Below are positions 62,150 to 64,000 of a stretch of DNA of 64,000 bases, piece after piece. The number at the start of each line of letters is the position of its first letter. Positions within the stretch are counted from its first letter, which is position 1. A program made the translations under genes and the position numbers. The DNA lies in contig JAEUUI010000007.1 of the NCBI GenBank assembly GCA_016786585.1, forward strand, positions 434,001 through 498,000. Reading direction: 5' to 3'. Under the pieces are notes generated by a model. That model did no database searches and was not told where the DNA came from. It saw nothing but the letters and a program-made list of their open reading frames with translations. The DNA comes from Cyclobacteriaceae bacterium. Its GTDB lineage: Bacteria; Bacteroidota; Bacteroidia; Cytophagales; Cyclobacteriaceae.

Positions 62150-63911
62150 ACTGAACTCTGATTTCAGAAGTCTGCAAGCAGGCTTTGAAATTCACTTTCT
62201 TCGTGATTTTGATAAAGCGAAGATGTGGAACTTCATGCCTTACTGTCTAGTTGGCAGAAATGGAAGTGGCAAATCCAATATTCTTGAAGCACTCGCTGCA
62301 ATATTTTATCATATAGAATGTATCTACTTAAACTACAAGCCAGAAGGTTTTGAAGATGACTTTCATATTGATGGTTCTGAAAGAGAAGCGTTGCACATCG
62401 AAGATATTAAAGGAGCATTTGACCCCAAGAAATGTTCAGTTGATGCATTTGAGTTGGAGTATGTTTATTTTAAGCAAGGTAGTTTTTCAAGAGCGTTCAG
62501 CTCCGCATTTGATTCGGGATATGAAGCAAGAATTCTAATCTCTAAAAATGTTGGAGAATCCCCCAAAGTTATTTGGCTAAACAGGGACGAAATTGAAAAA
62601 AGTAAAAATTTTGAGTTAACAAGGATTGAGGTTAAGCAGTTTCTCCCCGATTATGTTATAGGTTATTCCTCAGGTGAAAACGAAATCCTAAGTCTTCCAT
62701 TCTTTAAGATGCGCTTTATTCACTATGATGAATACGAAGATTCTTTAAGAAACGAAACAGGTTATGCGCAACCTGAAGGCAGATTAGTTTATTTAGATGC
62801 GCAACACAGTCAAGCAGTTTTCCTTACTAACTACTTAATGCAAGAGGAAAGCATACTTGACCCTATATACAAGGCTATTGGTGTTAAAAGAATTAAGCAA
62901 TTCAGAATTATTATTCGTCAGGGCGTTCCAGTAGCTAAATTTAGAACAGAAGAAATGTCACCAGCGCTACGGCCTGATGAATTGGAAATTAATAATGTCG
63001 ATGTTTTTGAATTAACCTATAATCTCCAAAGACGCCCCGAGTCAGAAAAAAAAGACCTAAAGGCAATAGATAAACTTAAGAACTGCGCTACCAGCCAATT
63101 TTTTGATTCCGAGAACAAAATACTTTATCTCGATTATTTCGTTGATAAAGCTGGTGAACTTAAAAAGGCATTTCAGCAAAACTTTGAAGATACTTTCGAA
63201 CTATTCAGAACATTTCAGATTCTATTGACCTTAAATCTTCACGAAGTTGATGTCAAATTGAAGCAAGACCTTTATAAATCAGGTAGCCTTTATGTGAATG
63301 AAACAGTGCCCGTGTTAGCTTCGGATAAACGTCTCATGCGCTTCAAAGATTTCTTAATTGAAAAAGAAAATACCAAAGTAGATATTTTAAGCAAATCGCT
63401 ATCAGATGGAGAGTATCAATACTTACATGCAATAGGGATTTGTTTGCTGTTCAAAAACACAAACTCATTATTCCTGCTTGATGAACCTGAGACCCATTTC
63501 AATCCAGATTGGAGAGCAAAATTTGTTTCTACATTGAGGGATTCTCTTAAAGATCCAGTTGAAAATGAACACTTAAGAGAAATTCTTATTACATCTCATT
63601 CTCCCTTTATTATCTCAGATTGCCATGAAGAAAATGTTTTGGTTTTTAAGAAGGACTTCGAAACTGGAAAAGTATCAGCGGAGAGACCTGGATTTAACAC
63701 GTTTGGTGCTTCCGTTAATCAGATTACTTTGAAAGTCTTTGAAAAACATGAAACCATTGGGAATTATTCTAATTCAGTTTATACTACTTTATATGAACGA
63801 CTTGAAGCTGGTGAAAATCCTGATGAATTGATTGAAAAGGCTGACAGCGAACTAGGCGATTCAGTTGAAAAAATTATGTTTATTAACAAAGCACTTGAGA
63901 AGAAAAAATAA
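62130..63911 (+). CDS. Restriction-associated AAA/ABC-type ATPase (RecF/OLD-like, no TOPRIM seen)
   Basis: The ATG at 62130 lies in the end of hsdS; a TTG at 62124 is an alternative. Residues 42-49 are Walker A (GRNGSGKSN), with the ABC signature LSKSLSDGEYQYL, Walker B LFLLDEPETHF (about 448-458) and the H-motif ILITSHSPFII. This is the AAA_15/AAA_21 family, and proteins annotated as restriction-system-associated AAA ATPases match. The C-terminal 60 residues show no TOPRIM nuclease, so a partner gene probably supplies the effector. It ends TAATG with the next gene. Confidence 0.88.
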   Translation: MKLLRLKLNSDFRSLQAGFEIHFLRDFDKAKMWNFMPYCLVGRNGSGKSNILEALAAIFYHIECIYLNYKPEGFEDDFHIDGSEREALHIEDIKGAFDPKKCSVDAFELEYVYFKQGSFSRAFSSAFDSGYEARILISKNVGESPKVIWLNRDEIEKSKNFELTRIEVKQFLPDYVIGYSSGENEILSLPFFKMRFIHYDEYEDSLRNETGYAQPEGRLVYLDAQHSQAVFLTNYLMQEESILDPIYKAIGVKRIKQFRIIIRQGVPVAKFRTEEMSPALRPDELEINNVDVFELTYNLQRRPESEKKDLKAIDKLKNCATSQFFDSENKILYLDYFVDKAGELKKAFQQNFEDTFELFRTFQILLTLNLHEVDVKLKQDLYKSGSLYVNETVPVLASDKRLMRFKDFLIEKENTKVDILSKSLSDGEYQYLHAIGICLLFKNTNSLFLLDEPETHFNPDWRAKFVSTLRDSLKDPVENEHLREILITSHSPFIISDCHEENVLVFKKDFETGKVSAERPGFNTFGASVNQITLKVFEKHETIGNYSNSVYTTLYERLEAGENPDELIEKADSELGDSVEKIMFINKALEKKK

Positions 63912-64000
63912 TGCTTTTTCCATATATCTATATAGCAAATCATTCGATTTACACTTTGCAGACTTGGATGGACGACTTATTCCTAAACGTGTGGTGCAAT
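63911..64000 (+). CDS. Start of an unknown gene coupled to the ATPase gene (cut by window end)
   Basis: Its ATG overlaps the ATPase stop by one base (TAATG). Thirty residues are visible, beginning MLFPYIYIANHSIYTLQ and continuing TWMDDLFLNVW, with no stop before the window end. The coupling identifies it as the fifth gene of the operon, probably the effector or partner of the ATPase; nothing more can be said from this fragment. Confidence 0.7.
   Translation, partial: MLFPYIYIANHSIYTLQTWMDDLFLNVWCN

Overview
The window looks like chromosomal DNA from a free-living Bacteroidota, probably order Cytophagales. Pointers are a SusC/SusD pair with companion lipoproteins, LytTR and NarL-type regulators, a two-component propeller kinase, several Bacteroidota-type families (DUF2490, DUF3078, DUF4269 and DUF1761-like), lipoprotein and Sec signal peptides on many genes, an almost complete lack of Shine-Dalgarno sequences, and a tmRNA whose tag ends in YAMAA. 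Species is not assignable from sequence alone.

Layout. 1-9.9 kb: M16 peptidase (cut by the window edge), SAM O-methyltransferase, LysM lytic transglycosylase, receiver-only response regulator, MacB/FtsX-like permease, S1/P1 nuclease, secreted Ig-like protein, LytTR regulator, and an ECF sigma factor with a downstream membrane protein. 10-15 kb: a membrane-anchored triple helix-hairpin-helix protein overlapping a giant SF1 helicase. 15-25 kb: two lipoproteins (one with HExxH), ammonium transporter, TPR histidine kinase with NarL regulator, a large secreted protein and an M14 peptidase. 25-31 kb: a 23-residue Lys/Ala peptide, an NADP-type alcohol dehydrogenase, and a propeller histidine kinase followed by two paralogous regulators. 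31-38 kb: susC-susD-lipoprotein-lipoprotein operon, a secreted protein and tmRNA. 38-45 kb: dnaX with an A10 slippage site giving two products, DUF2490, HerA-like ATPase, DUF4269, DUF3078 and DUF1761 proteins.

45-56 kb is an accessory region. It is full of dispersed repeats and small secreted proteins of unknown function. Three consecutive genes carry an identical 34-nt leader element 14-21 nt before their start codons; they are followed by a secreted trypsin-like protease and two more genes. A perfect palindrome (TAGGAGTTACTCCTA) lies upstream of four genes or clusters in this region. A CotH-like gene is flanked by long direct repeats.

56-64 kb is an AT-richer defence operon: hsdR, hsdM, hsdS, a RecF/OLD-like ATPase and the start of a further gene, joined by 1-nt or 20-nt overlaps, which argues for one transcriptional and functional unit.

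The best candidates for undescribed biology are the leader-repeat secreted cluster (48.8-53.5 kb), the recurrent palindrome, the HsdS C-terminal extension with its coupled ATPase and partner, and the dnaX slippage site. All functional names come from motif recognition by eye; no database search was run.
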